Source: Daucus carota subsp. sativus
Lineage: Eukaryota > Streptophyta > Magnoliopsida > Apiales > Apiaceae
Direction of reading: 5' to 3'
NCBI RefSeq assembly: GCF_001625215.2
Contig: NC_030385.2
Coordinates: 46,153,598-46,217,597, forward strand
Length of the DNA: 64,000 nucleotides
In this document: positions 27,922 through 38,726 of the stretch, piece by piece
Layout of the letters: each line of letters begins with the position of its first letter
How positions within the stretch are numbered: position 1 is the stretch's first letter
The notes under the pieces: generated by a model
The model's database searches: none
Seen by the model: the letters and a program-made list of their open reading frames with translations, nothing else
Told to the model about the DNA's origin: nothing
Program-made: the position numbers and the translations under genes

Positions 27922-28473
27922 GGGTTAATTATCAAGTTGGTCACTGAAGTGGGCTTAATGTATCAAGTTGGTCACTGAACTCAAAACGGTATCAAGATGG
28001 TCACTGAAGTGGCCATAAATATCAAACAAGTACCTTGAAATATGAGTTCAAGCACTAAAAATATTATTTATAAAATTTTACACATTATTTTTAAATGTTA
28101 TCACAACCAACTAAAAGGTTATGACTTCTAGTATTTAAAATAACATATTTATATTTTATCAAGTTTATTTATTATTTATATTTTATTATATAGTTATTTT
28201 TTGTTTTAATTAAAAATAAATATTAAATAAACTTGATAACATTTAAATTTTTTGTCATAAATATTTGAAGTCATGACCTTTTACTTGGTTTTGGTAACAT
28301 CCAAAAATAATGTGTAAAACTTTATAAATAATATATTTACTACTTGAACTCATATTTCAAGTTACTTGTTTGATATTTACGGCCACTTCAGTGACCATCT
28401 TGATACCGTTTTGAGTTCAGTGACCAACTTGATACATTAAGCCCACTTCAGTGACCAACTTGATAATCAACCC
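27922..28473. mobile_element. 552-bp foldback / Mutator-like MITE with long arms
   Basis: Almost the whole element is a palindrome. From both ends inward it reads GGGTTRATTATCAAGTTGG followed by matching sequence for more than 200 bases per arm. It is flanked by a perfect 10-bp duplication GTTAAAATTC (27912-27921, 28474-28483). Within each arm the phrase TATCAAG(T/A)TGGTCACTGA occurs three times. Long arms plus a 9-10 bp duplication fit a Mutator-like foldback element. It has no coding capacity. Confidence 0.85.
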
Positions 28474-28657
28474 GTTAAAATTCTCAAAGTCAAAAATTAA
28501 GGGTCAGAATAATTCAAAAATCGATGTGTTCTGATTTTAGCATAATTGTTCTTCTAATTAATAAAAATGTTTAATTCCCGCCATCCAGTAAATTTTTCCT
28601 ACTGACAAAAATAATATAATTAGACAGACAATTCAATGGTGCTCGATTAATAGAAGT

Positions 28658-28902
28658 GGGTGTTTGGCCACCTTTTTAAGCCGGACTTCTCGACTTATAA
28701 GTTAGAGCACTTATTTCGTACCGTTTGTGTAAAAAGTCAAGAAGCACTTAATAAAAGTTAGGAATGCTAGCTTCTGTTTCAGGGCTTCTACTTATTTCTC
28801 AAACACTTTAATCACTTATAAGTCTTATCTTGCTTTTAAATTCTACTCCACTTATTTATTTTAAGTAATAAACATTTATTTTTAATTCACCCAAACAGTC
28901 CC
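28658..28902. mobile_element. hAT-like MITE (same family as 8368-8664)
   Basis: Ends GGGTGTTTGGCCA and ACCCAAACAGTCCC. The interior has AAGTCAAGAAGCACTT and GGGCTTCTACTT blocks shared with the other copies. Confidence 0.6.
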
Positions 28903-29090
28903 GAAATAAGTTAATTGAGGCTACTGAAGGTTGCCGTGATTGATAAATTTGGGGAGCTGAGTGCGACTGATATACGACCAATTTAATTATGTCACCGTCT
29001 ATGAAATCGAAAGGAAGGCAATAAACCACCCACTTAGCTAGTACTTCAGCGCTGCTTAATTGGACTATCTCATCTATTTTACTCCGCCTG

Positions 29091-29942
29091 CAGTGGCGGA
29101 ACCAGGACTAAATGTTAAGGGGGGCTGAAAAATATTTCGTCATCTATACTTGCATAAATAACTTTCTCAATATATATCATCATACTATCATTTATTCATG
29201 CATCTTCGATCCTATTACGCTGATAAGTCTTGATTGCTTTCATAGCAAAAAAATCTCTCTCAACAGTAGCAATGACAACCGGTAAAACCAGATCTAACTC
29301 AACCAGAAGATAAACTAAGGGATAAGCAGTGTGTTTGTGTGTTTTACCCATCATGACAGAAAGATTTCCTATATTTTGAAGTCCAGATTAATCTCCGCTC
29401 TCATATCATAGATAAAATTGTGTAACTGATTTGGCAACAACTCCAAGTCTAGTAAAGAAAAATCCTTTGGATAAAATTGTGCAAGGCAGACCAGTTTTGA
29501 GTTATTGAAATCTGAAAATTAATTTTTAGGATCTAAAGAGTCAATACAAAGTAGTAGCTCTATATTTCCTAGCACCTCTTCAAGAACTTAAGAGCTCTAT
29601 TTGCTTACTCAGCAATGAGGAGCACACTTTCCCTTTTAACTATATTTTATATTATTTTTCTAATGTACAAAGTACTCGGCATGCATCATACAGTTTGCAT
29701 GATCTAGTTGCTCTGAGTGTATCTGTTTGAATGTATTTGTTAATTAGACTCTCTTTAGACTAAGTGTCTTCTCTTTTCTTCTTTTATATTAAATCCCTCT
29801 TTATGACATTTATAATTCAGCGGGGCTAATAAAATTATATTGACATCACAAATTCGGCGGGGGTGCTGAAAAGAAAATATACACTGTATTTTTGAGGTTA
29901 GGGGGGTTCTAGCATCCCCTAGCCCCTCTGGTTCCGCCACTG
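29091..29942 (-). mobile_element. Deleted hAT transposon, Tip100-like
   Basis: An 852-bp element with perfect 15-bp terminal repeats CAGTGGCGGAACCAG and a perfect 8-bp duplication TCCGCCTG (29083-29090, 29943-29950). The minus strand at about 29206-29280 still encodes a piece of the hAT C-terminal dimerisation region (ATVERDFFAMKAIKT). It is therefore an internally deleted derivative of a zf-MYM/Tip100-type autonomous element. No intact transposase remains. Confidence 0.88.
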
Positions 29943-30679
29943 TCCGCCTGTGTGAATTATTTTTGAGAATTAAAGCGTTGAAACTCTCGTTTTCACCTAG
30001 CTGTGCACACGTATCTTTTTCTGATTTGAGAGCAATTTGTGTATTATTTCTATGTTGCCCCAGAAAAAATAATTAGAGACAACATCAGGATAAAAACAGG
30101 AGTAAACGACGGTAAGGAATTAAGGGTTTCATCCACGAGCTTCCAGATTTTGCAATCGGCTCTCGCTGAATTCAAGATTATTATCAAAATAATATTAATT
30201 TTAAATATCACAAATTTCCTGTTTTGAAGCTGGGAAATAAGTCTGGAAAATAAATTGTTAGCACTGATTTGTATTACCGAGATCTAGGCTATTCATCATA
30301 CACGAGGTCCAAATAAGTCATTTCAAAATACATTGATAAATAGTAGGTAAATTCTTTATACATGTACACGAGAGGACTTAATATCATTATATACTAAATT
30401 ATTTCAAAATAAATCAAAATGCTCAAAATCATCTAAATTCATTTTGAAAAGTTTGCGTGTTGATTTTACTAACGACAATTATAGGCTGTCTCTCATTTAT
30501 AGTTTCTGTACGCGGTACCGGATTTTAAAACGTTACTTTTCCGAGTAATTCCTCGTGTCGCTTTGACAGCGACATCATTTTTGTGTCACTTTGATTTTTC
30601 CTATGGCTGGTCAAGTCTACTTTGGCAAGTAAACGGAGAGTGCTTTGTTTGTTAAGCGCATGAATGGTGCTAATAAAAA

Positions 30680-30877
30680 CGGTTTTTCTGTGGTGTGCCT
30701 ATGAGCACACACTAAACGCTAATTTTTATGAGTATGATGATATTTATTGATCCTCTAATCATAAATATGGATAGCCCTTCTGCATTTGCATCAAGTCCAT
30801 CAATAAAAACCCACCAAACTTATCAAAATTAAAATTAGTGTTTATTGTGTGCCGTTAGGCCTACATTACGAAGACCC
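30680..30877 (-). mobile_element. Mutator-like MITE, copy 2
   Basis: Inverted relative of 24985-25178: it starts CGGTTTTTCTGTGGTGTGCC and ends TTACGAAGACCC. Flanking 9-mers TAATAAAAA / AATCAAGAA agree at 6 of 9 places, so this is an older insertion. Confidence 0.7.
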
Positions 30878-31146
30878 AATCAAGAAATACTCGTAATATT
30901 CTTGGGCTATGTTAGAAAATTAAACATCGATTGAGACTCTAGTATCACCTGTAGGCAACTTAGGGAAAAAAAAAACAAGAAGCGACAGTTTTGTATACAT
31001 TTAGCAGGTGAAAGTGTGAAACACTTAATTCAATTTACGACATCACATCCACAACTTCCACTTTTTCATAATTCCGAATAAATTAAACGATATAACATGA
31101 AGACCCATATATTTTCTATAATGTATTTACAATATTTTCGCTGCCT

Positions 31147-32055
31147 AGAGCATCTCCAAAAGAGATATCTATAACTGTTAGCTAAGAGTGTAAATATAGA
31201 TGATTATGTAAAAATTTGTTAAACCTGGAAGCTTTTTGCTCCAATGGTGTTAGACATATGGTTAGCTATATTTTAAAATTCGGTTATTTTGTTATTTTCA
31301 GATTCTAATAATTATATTTTAAAATAATAATTAATTATTGTGAATAAGTTTCATAAATAACTTTCTTATAAATAAATTCAATTAAATAATTATTTCATAT
31401 TATTATAATTATTTCTTATAATTATTTCTTATAATTATTGTCTAAATTTAATCAAATCAAGTTTTTTATACAAGGATATATGTTATTTTTATTAGTTAAA
31501 ATAAAATTTCAAGAGCAAGATAATAGTTTTGTAAAATCATATGTGACTATATATCCAGCTCATGTGTATATCACATTTTATTTTTATATTTAAATAACAT
31601 ATAAATTATTTTCACATAAAAAAATATATCTTTCATATAACTCAAAACGCTGTAAATTTCACAAACAAAAATGAGAGATTATTTTTAACACAAATATTAT
31701 ATACACATATTTGTATTTATAAAGTTTTGTTTATTAAAATATGTCCTCTTTTATAATTTAATTTAAAATTTACAAAATTAATAATTAAATTTAACTTTAT
31801 TATCATCAAAAGAAATTGGACAAAACTAAATTTAAATTAAATTAAATTCTATAATATAAAATTATAATACTAATATATGTAATATAATTATTAAATATAA
31901 ATGAATGACAAAAGTATAGAAGTAGGGTACATTTTAAAGGAAAATGACGTGGAAATAATATAGATGATGGATTTTCAATCAACAAATATAACGTGCGTAT
32001 TTTACGTTATCTAAAATTATTGCTAAGAGGTTACTGCGTTGGAGTAGGCTGTTTT
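31147..32055. mobile_element. Possible AT-rich Harbinger-like element
   Basis: The left end GAGCATCTCCAAAAGAGATAT is the common plant Harbinger MITE start. A weak inverted counterpart (GCGTTGGAGTAGGCTGT) lies near 32037-32053. The interior is about 75% AT or more. The boundaries are a guess. Confidence 0.35.
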
Positions 32056-33262
32056 ACAACTGTTATGTATATTTTTAAACCCTAGCATGATAGCTTAGAC
32101 ATTATATCTAACAAATGCATCTTATATAGGCGGGTTGGGAAAGTCCGAAACATAAACATGCAATAATATTTACGTTACATTTATATTTTACAAATGGGTA
32201 TATGGTTTCAAAACTTTTTACATTTATATCTCATAGTATTGGATATTTGGTTTCGAAACTTATACCCGCAATAAGTATGCAACACTGTTAAAGCTGTTAA
32301 CGTTTTTTAATCGAATCAGATTAAAATGAGCCGTGAGAACTTTTTCATAGTTGAGTTAAATCTGCTAATGTTTAATAATAATCGAGTCGGATCTAAATTA
32401 ATATGCCTAGTTGCTTTTGCAAGTACAGTAAGTGAGATTCTCCGGGCAGTTAGTTGAACCTAACAAAATGGTCCAGACAAAACTATAATCGACTCAGGTT
32501 CACTGACAAACAATACAGACAAATTTCCGAGAGTCCGAATCAGTATCATCGGCCTGCTGGCTGCTGTACCCATTTACTAATAGAATAATCATTTCTTAAA
32601 GCAAAACAAGTCTTTATTTCAATTATCTATCTATGTATACATATATTGTTAATAGATAGTACATTTCAAATAGATTTACGAATCGAATCGAATAAGTGAT
32701 CACTGTCTATTGACAAGGATTTGGAAAATCAAATTATATAAATAAATGAATAATAAATAAATACTCTAATTTCTACGTTCCACCACCCAGCGTTACAGTC
32801 AGTTGTGTAAAAGTCGTATTCACATAGCAGGAGTAGCTGGGGCAATACTATTAATTAAAAATCGGTGTTTGATTTTTATAGTACTCCAATAAAGTGAACT
32901 TCACAATTCATTCTCCACGTATGTTCCCTTTTGTCTTCCATTGTCAAGTAGCCAAGTACATTTATTATTGCTATTTTTTATTTTTACTTTCAGTAACCGG
33001 TTGTTGTTTAGAATGAATTAGGCCCATCAACTAACTGGTTTGACTAATTGACTTACAGGCCCATCACTGGACTACTGAACTGGTTTGTCTAATCGGCTTA
33101 GACGTAACAGGACCATTAACTTGGCAACAGAAAATACAGGGCCCTGCTGGGACTAAATTTAAAGAAATAACAGTATATGAGTTCATATTTAAAAGTTATT
33201 GATGTTGTAAGAATGTTAGAATATATTGATCCTGGTAAAAAATATTTGCACAGCACCTTTAA

Positions 33263-33629
33263 GGTTGCGTTCCCTTGGATGGAATGGAATGAGTAGGGAA
33301 TAGAATGAGATATTATAAAGAGATACAGAAAGGAGAAGATATGAGAAAATAGTAACTAAATATGACTGCTCTAAATTTTCTAAGACGAAGATTGTAGAGA
33401 AACATGATATAGAAGTGGATCGAGCATTCCTTCCGAAACAAACATGATATAGAAGTGGATCGAGCATTCCTTCCGAAACATGTGGGTTTGATTTTCTAGT
33501 GCAAGTAGTTTGGAATGGAATGATTGGAGAAATGAAAATTATAGATATTTTCTTTAATCACCCCCAATTTAGAGTACAGATTTCATTCCATTTCCCCCCA
33601 ATTCCATCACATCCAAGTGTAAACAACCC
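33263..33629. mobile_element. MITE with GGTTG...TTGGATG.AATGG ends
   Basis: The left end GGTTGCGTTCCCTTGGATGG and the inverted right end GGGTTGTTTACACTTGGATG match. Subterminal GGAATGGAATGA motifs occur on both sides. It contains the 40-bp tandem duplication at 33401-33480. Confidence 0.6.
33401..33480. repeat. Perfect 40-bp tandem duplication
   Basis: Bases 33401-33440 and 33441-33480 are identical (AACATGATATAGAAGTGG to CCGAAACA). The lack of any mismatch points to a recent slippage or repair event inside the MITE. Confidence 0.9.
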
Positions 33630-33661
33630 AAGTCTTGGGAATACTGGTCACTTGCATGATA

Positions 33662-33904
33662 CTCCCTCCGTCTCTAAATGTTTTCACGTTTGCCAACACA
33701 CACTTTTGATCGTTAATATCTTTCATTTCGTAGTAGCATTAAATATAAAAACTTCACCGTATCAAAGTACTCGTGAATACGAATCTAATAAGATCACTCA
33801 TGACTATATTTATTTTTATAGATTAGATGTAAATTAGTAATTTGTCTCATGTTATGAACAGTACCGACATCACAAACAGGAAAATAAAAAAGAAACGGAG
33901 GGAG
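33662..33904. mobile_element. Stowaway MITE
   Basis: Ends CTCCCTCCGTCTC and GAAACGGAGGGAG, with TA duplicated at 33660-33661 and 33905-33906. Confidence 0.85.
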
Positions 33905-34594
33905 TATCAAAGATCATGGACCGCTGTCCAAGGCTAGTTGCAAATACAACCAATTCCAAATCTAACTACATTTTTTCCAACTTTTCAACATTTTATTTGA
34001 AGTAGGTCAACTTTGACTTGCATTACAACATAAGTTAGTTTAATAAAGTGGAAAAAATGGCTATAGCTCTCTCTAATTCTAGATATACAACCAAATATCC
34101 ATTCATGCATTTACCCAACCAAGAATGGCTATGCATTGGATTTTTTATTTTTATTTTTTTGTGAAATTGGTTCTTAATCATAGCTATAAAACTAAATATA
34201 GATAAACACCGAACTTCACTGCAACTTACACTAATTTCATCCCCCAAGTCAATCAATATATTGTCCCTCTCCCGTATACCTGTTTGCCGGTTGTTGGCTG
34301 GTTTACAAGTGTTTCCCTTTCGAAGTCTAACTCAGCTTAAGGGGTAACAATTCAAGAGTGAACTCTCTTTCTATTGGGAAAGCACTTCCGTTTAAATAGC
34401 ATGGTGACTCATTCAGTTAGCAGATATTGTAAATTAATTAAAAACAAAAATAATAACCAAAGTAATACTAATGGGTCATTCACCCACCTCAGCCATAAAT
34501 TACACAATAAATTGGTATCCTAGTATGAAAGCAATCAGCATCCTCAAAAGCCATGTGAACTGTAAGTTTAAAAGGGCTATCTAGAGGGTTATTA

Positions 34595-37264
34595 TTACCT
34601 TCCAAAACATCTTAGTATTGAGGAGGTTAGAGTAGAAGACAGAAATTTCAAGCCAGCAGAACCTCCCGGGAAGTAGGAAAGAGCATAATACGAAAGTGCA
34701 AGAACCTGATGACATGAAAACAATACTGTAAGGTACACAAATTAATACTAGGAGTGATCTTAACTTTAAATATTTTGGAAGCGCACAAGTTAACATTTTG
34801 CAGTACCAACTAGTGTAAGGCTAATTTCAGTGTGCATGGTTCAAAGGGATTCTGAATGATAAAGGAGAGTTAATATCGAAAAATGAAATGAAGAAATATT
34901 TACAGGGACTTGCCAACTAGTTCAATAGATAAAGCATGTGTATGGCTACCAATAGTCATCCATAATGTGCTTCAATTTACTATTGTATTGTTACACTATT
35001 GTCAGCCTACCCTTAATTGACTTCTATATATCATTGTGCAAGCAGTAGAACCTCTATCACATGGATTGGATTTTGGATTTCGGGTCGGGTTTCGGTTCAA
35101 AATGTCTAATATCCATATCCAAATCCAAACTCCTTCAGTCCTTCAGGTTTAAAAAATGAATCCAAACCAAAATATCAGATTCAGTAATCGGATATTCATC
35201 GGATCGGATTTTTCTGCTCCCTAGATGGTCGCAAACTTATCTATCACTGAAGTAGTGATAGGAGAAGTCCTATGGATGAGAAATATTTTTTCATTTTAGG
35301 AATCATAAAAATGGAGGCACTTAAATGATGTGAGAACAAATAATAAATTAACATCACTTGGTTTTCCGCATGGCAATTTGAACGACCACTCACCAATCTC
35401 TTGAAACGAATAGCACAAAAAGGTATATGGTTAAGTGTATCACAATATCACTTAATTTGCCAATCTCGCACATAATATATTGTGTCCACTAGACTTGCTT
35501 ATTTGCCAGATAAAGTAGGATTACACATGTCACATCAGCACATGTAATCAGCAGTAAATTCAAATTAAATATATACGAAGCGACTAATGAATTCAAAACA
35601 ACTGAATGGCTATGTACCTGTAAAACAGAGAACAGCGCTGAAAGAACGTAGCTGTGCAGCACCATCGAGACATAAATTGTGCCTACCATACTGCCAATAA
35701 ATCCCAAAGTAAACGGTAGTCTCTGCACAGAAAATAAATTTAAAAAAAAAACATGAGGGAAACAGCTATTGAATATTGATACAAAAAAATATGCATATAT
35801 TTTGTGTTTTAAAAACCTATTCAGATAAATTAACACTAACCAAACCATGTAAATAACTGATTATATAGACATAGCCGAGATACCTCTTTAGACGACATGT
35901 GGGCGAGCTGATTTCTAGGTCCTTTTAGCGCAAAGAATGAACCAATGATGAAGGCACATCCAATAGTGAAACAGATAGCAAATTTCTGAGGCATCAACAT
36001 CATAACAGGGAGAAACATGGTGAACGCGATGAAGATAAAAAATACCCCTGAAGCAAGGAGTAAACCGAAGTACAAGAGAGATTTTCCTGAAGGAACGTTA
36101 GATTGGAAGCTTCCGGGTATATCCCGCACACCTTTCGAAACCCTGAAATGAGAATGTAAATGATTAAGAATAAAAATATTATATATTTCTGCAATTTCAC
36201 GAGGTGATCTACAAGTATCGGCAGTTTACAATGACAAAGTTGAAACGGTAACCAGGATCTTCCTCGTCAAAGTTTCTCAACGAAACAGGAGGGAAATCAG
36301 TTTCACATGTAGTTACAGGGATTGCCTTTATTAATTCACACTTTAGGCAACAAATGTGATTCTTGCAATAATAATACCAAGGCAGACCTATAATAAAATG
36401 TTTTCCAGCTACTCACGTATAACACATTGTTTAAAATGTTTCAAAAGTTTATAATAGCACTACATGAAACAATTCAACATAAATATTCAAAATTTCAGTA
36501 ATAAAACACTTACTGACTCATACAATGTGTATACATATCTATGATGCTTGCTTAATCATACGTCGAGTAATCATATCAGTCATACATACAATTATTGCAA
36601 TAAATCATCGAACAATGCACAAATGTCACCAAATATTCAATTACAAGCAAAGCTGCAAACACATAAAGTCACTGAATTACACACAAACAACTCGAATCAA
36701 TGCTCGCCAATTGAATCACATCACCGCTAAATAGTCAAAGAGATGCACCGCACTACACAAACCACTGTAACGTAACTGTATGACAACTGACAGCTAAAAC
36801 ACATCGCACCTAAACAATCAAACAGATGCAAGCCGAGATACACACACAACACTCTCGGAATCTATAAAAAAAAACACTATCGAAAACGATGAATGGAGCA
36901 ATAAATTCACAAACTCGCCCACTCACACTATTCAAATCACAATCAAACAGATGCATTGGACTATAACATAAGGCGCGAATACATACAATAACTGAATTAC
37001 ACATACACAGTGTTGAAATGCATACGAACAGAATCGAATTGGAAGCGAAAAGACGTACACGTTGAAAGTACCGGAGACTTTGTCGTTGGCGGTTCTGACG
37101 GCGGCCTCGAGATCGAAACCTAGGGCGGAAGGATCGTCTTCTTCGGGAGCTCGTGTAGAGGCGGCGTAGGCGTTCCAATCAGCGAGTAGAGATGGCGTTT
37201 GGTTCGGGAGATCATCGCCGCTCGCGCTTGGGCCACTGAACCAGGCCTGCGCTGTTTTGTGCAT
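34595..37264 (-). CDS. SFT2-like vesicle transport protein, 4 exons
   Basis: Got1/Sft2-like membrane protein, a family acting in vesicle fusion and retrograde traffic at the Golgi. Exons: 37264-37059, 36142-35884, 35722-35618 and 34705-34595, joining to 226 codons with consistent phases. The N-terminal about 70 residues are cytosolic (MHKTAQAWFSGPS, a D/E-rich stretch, TANDKVSGTFNV), as in the longer plant SFT2 proteins. Four hydrophobic helices follow: SLLYFGLLLASGVFFIFIAF; FAICFTIGCAFIIGSFFAL; a third in LPFTLGFIGSMVGTIYVSMV; and VLALSYYALSYFPGGSAG, where the PGG turn is typical. The C-terminus is LRCFGR. Exon 1 codes for a Met at 37264 with no longer frame upstream. It is divergently arranged with the gene at 38727. 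Intron 1 (about 0.9 kb) has no recognised insert. Confidence 0.9.
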
Positions 37265-37670
37265 CGTTTTGTTTGTTTAGGGCCTCTTTGTATTCGAATT
37301 GTTGGAAATTTATCAGCAATTTAGCAGCAGCAGCTTCGGGTTTTTTTTGATTTGTTGGGGATTGGAGATGATGAGGACAGGGAGGGAGATCTGGTGGTTT
37401 GCTCTGCCAGGGAGGGTAAATTGGGGAGTTTAGATTAGCGGGATGGGAGTCGCAGCGTCGTGTTTGGTTTAGTTATATTTTTTTATTTTTGGTTTTTGGA
37501 TTGGATTTACCATTTTAAACCTAAACGGGATATTTTAAAAATAACAATTAAAACTTAGTTTCAAAAAAAAAACAATTAAAACTATTATGCTTGACTATAT
37601 TAAATTATATATAAAAAACAGAAAAATAGCCTAAAATAATGAGGAAAATATTGTTTACTATGTTTGTATA

Positions 37671-37818
37671 GTCCCTCCGTTCTTAAATATCTTTTTTCTG
37701 ATTTTTTTGACACGCATGTTAAAGTGCTTTAATCATATAGTTAAAAATATTATATTTAATTTCATCTCGAATAAAAATATTGTAAGGACCAATACTAACC
37801 CTATTTAAAACAAAAGAG
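37671..37818. mobile_element. Degenerate Stowaway-like MITE
   Basis: TATAG then TCCCTCCGTTCTTAAATA at the left, and CTATTTAAAACAAAAGAGTA at the right, are imperfect inverted repeats. Internal AAGTGCTTTAATCATATAGTT resembles the MITE that hosts the LTR element. Confidence 0.5.
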
Positions 37819-37868
37819 TACATCTCATGATTCCAGAAAACCCTGGTTCGGTAAACTAATCTCTGGTG

Positions 37869-37974
37869 GAGCACGTATAGCTCAAGCGGTGAGTTCGACT
37901 CTGACTCATCCGAAAAATATTAGAACAGATACTAATTTGTAACGTATATAAGCTTGCATTGTAAAAAAAAAAAA
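37869..37974 (+). repeat. tRNA-derived SINE, internally deleted
   Basis: GAGCACGTATAGCTCAAGCGG (box A region) runs straight into GAGTTCGACTCTGACTC (box B). It then gives ATTAGAACAGAT and CTTGCATTGT with an A tract. It matches the fuller copy at 60085-60221 but lacks the bases between the boxes. Flanks ATCTCTGGTG / ATCTCTTGCA may be a decayed duplication. Confidence 0.7.
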
Positions 37975-38280
37975 TCTCTTGCAAGGTGTCTCTCAATTTA
38001 ATTGTAAAATCTAATTAATTACTGTAAATTTTTTTAAAATAATACGTTAAATACTTAAGCTAATATATTAAATATTTATTATATATTATATAATATCTTT
38101 TTTTAACAACTAGCAAAGAAAGATTTAATTTTTAACTTAATTTATTATCAATCATCCGACTAATCCATAATTAGCACTTGTACCAATTAATTTTGATTTC
38201 CGATTTTTACGATCACAATCTATATTAATATTGTATATATATAAATTCAATTATATATATATAACATGACATAGATTATA

Positions 38281-38584
38281 CTCCTTCCGTCTCAATTTAT
38301 AGGTTCATTTTGGAATAAACACGCATATTAAGAAAAAAGTTAGTTAGATAGAATCTTATCTCATGCATCATTAGTTAGTGCATTGAAAAGTGAGAATATA
38401 GTTGAGTTTCAAAAAAATCACAATAAATATAGGGATTTAGTGCATTGAGAAATGAGAATAATGTTGAGTTTCAAAAAAGTCACAATTAATATGTAGATAA
38501 ATTTGTATTGAAAGAAGAGAATTACAAGTATTTTGGGACAAATTTTTTTTGCAAAGTCGACTTATGAATTGAGGACGGAGGGAG
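38281..38584. mobile_element. Stowaway MITE with internal duplication
   Basis: Ends CTCCTTCCGTCTCAATT and AATTGAGGACGGAGGGAG with TA on both sides. A block of about 60 bases (TTAGTGCATTGA.AA to TTGAGTTTCAAAAAA) is repeated. Being so close to the next start codon, it may carry part of that promoter. Confidence 0.85.
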
Positions 38585-38726
38585 TAATACTATTATAGTA
38601 TAACCTGATATTGGAAAACAGAAAACTGGAAATCCAAACGGGCCCCTAAATTTTTCTCGAATTCTTTCGCAAGTTACACAGTTGCATACACTGCAAAGTG
38701 AAGTCGCCGGAGAAAAACAAGAGCAA

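Larger units (their letters stand above)
26890..34594. other. Gene-poor, transposon-rich interval
   Basis: 7.7 kb without a recognisable gene. It contains the elements listed at 27007, 27922, 28658, 29091, 30680, 31147, 33263, 33401 and 33662. The remaining DNA (30230-30670, 32060-33260, 33910-34590) is AT-rich with nothing recognised. The left end carries the HIPP 3 promoter and the right end is downstream of the SFT2-like gene. Confidence 0.55.
37265..38726. other. Divergent promoter region with MITEs and a SINE
   Basis: Separates the starts of the SFT2-like gene and the 38727 gene, so both promoters lie here. It holds a degenerate Stowaway (37671-37818), a SINE (37869-37974) and a second Stowaway (38281-38584) only about 140 bases from the right-hand start codon. 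The rest is AT-rich. Confidence 0.6.

Noticed and set aside
27922-28473. Repeated TATCAAGTTGGTCACTGA words considered as a CRISPR-like or satellite array
   Set aside because: The words are parts of two inverted arms with a target-site duplication, i.e. a foldback transposon.
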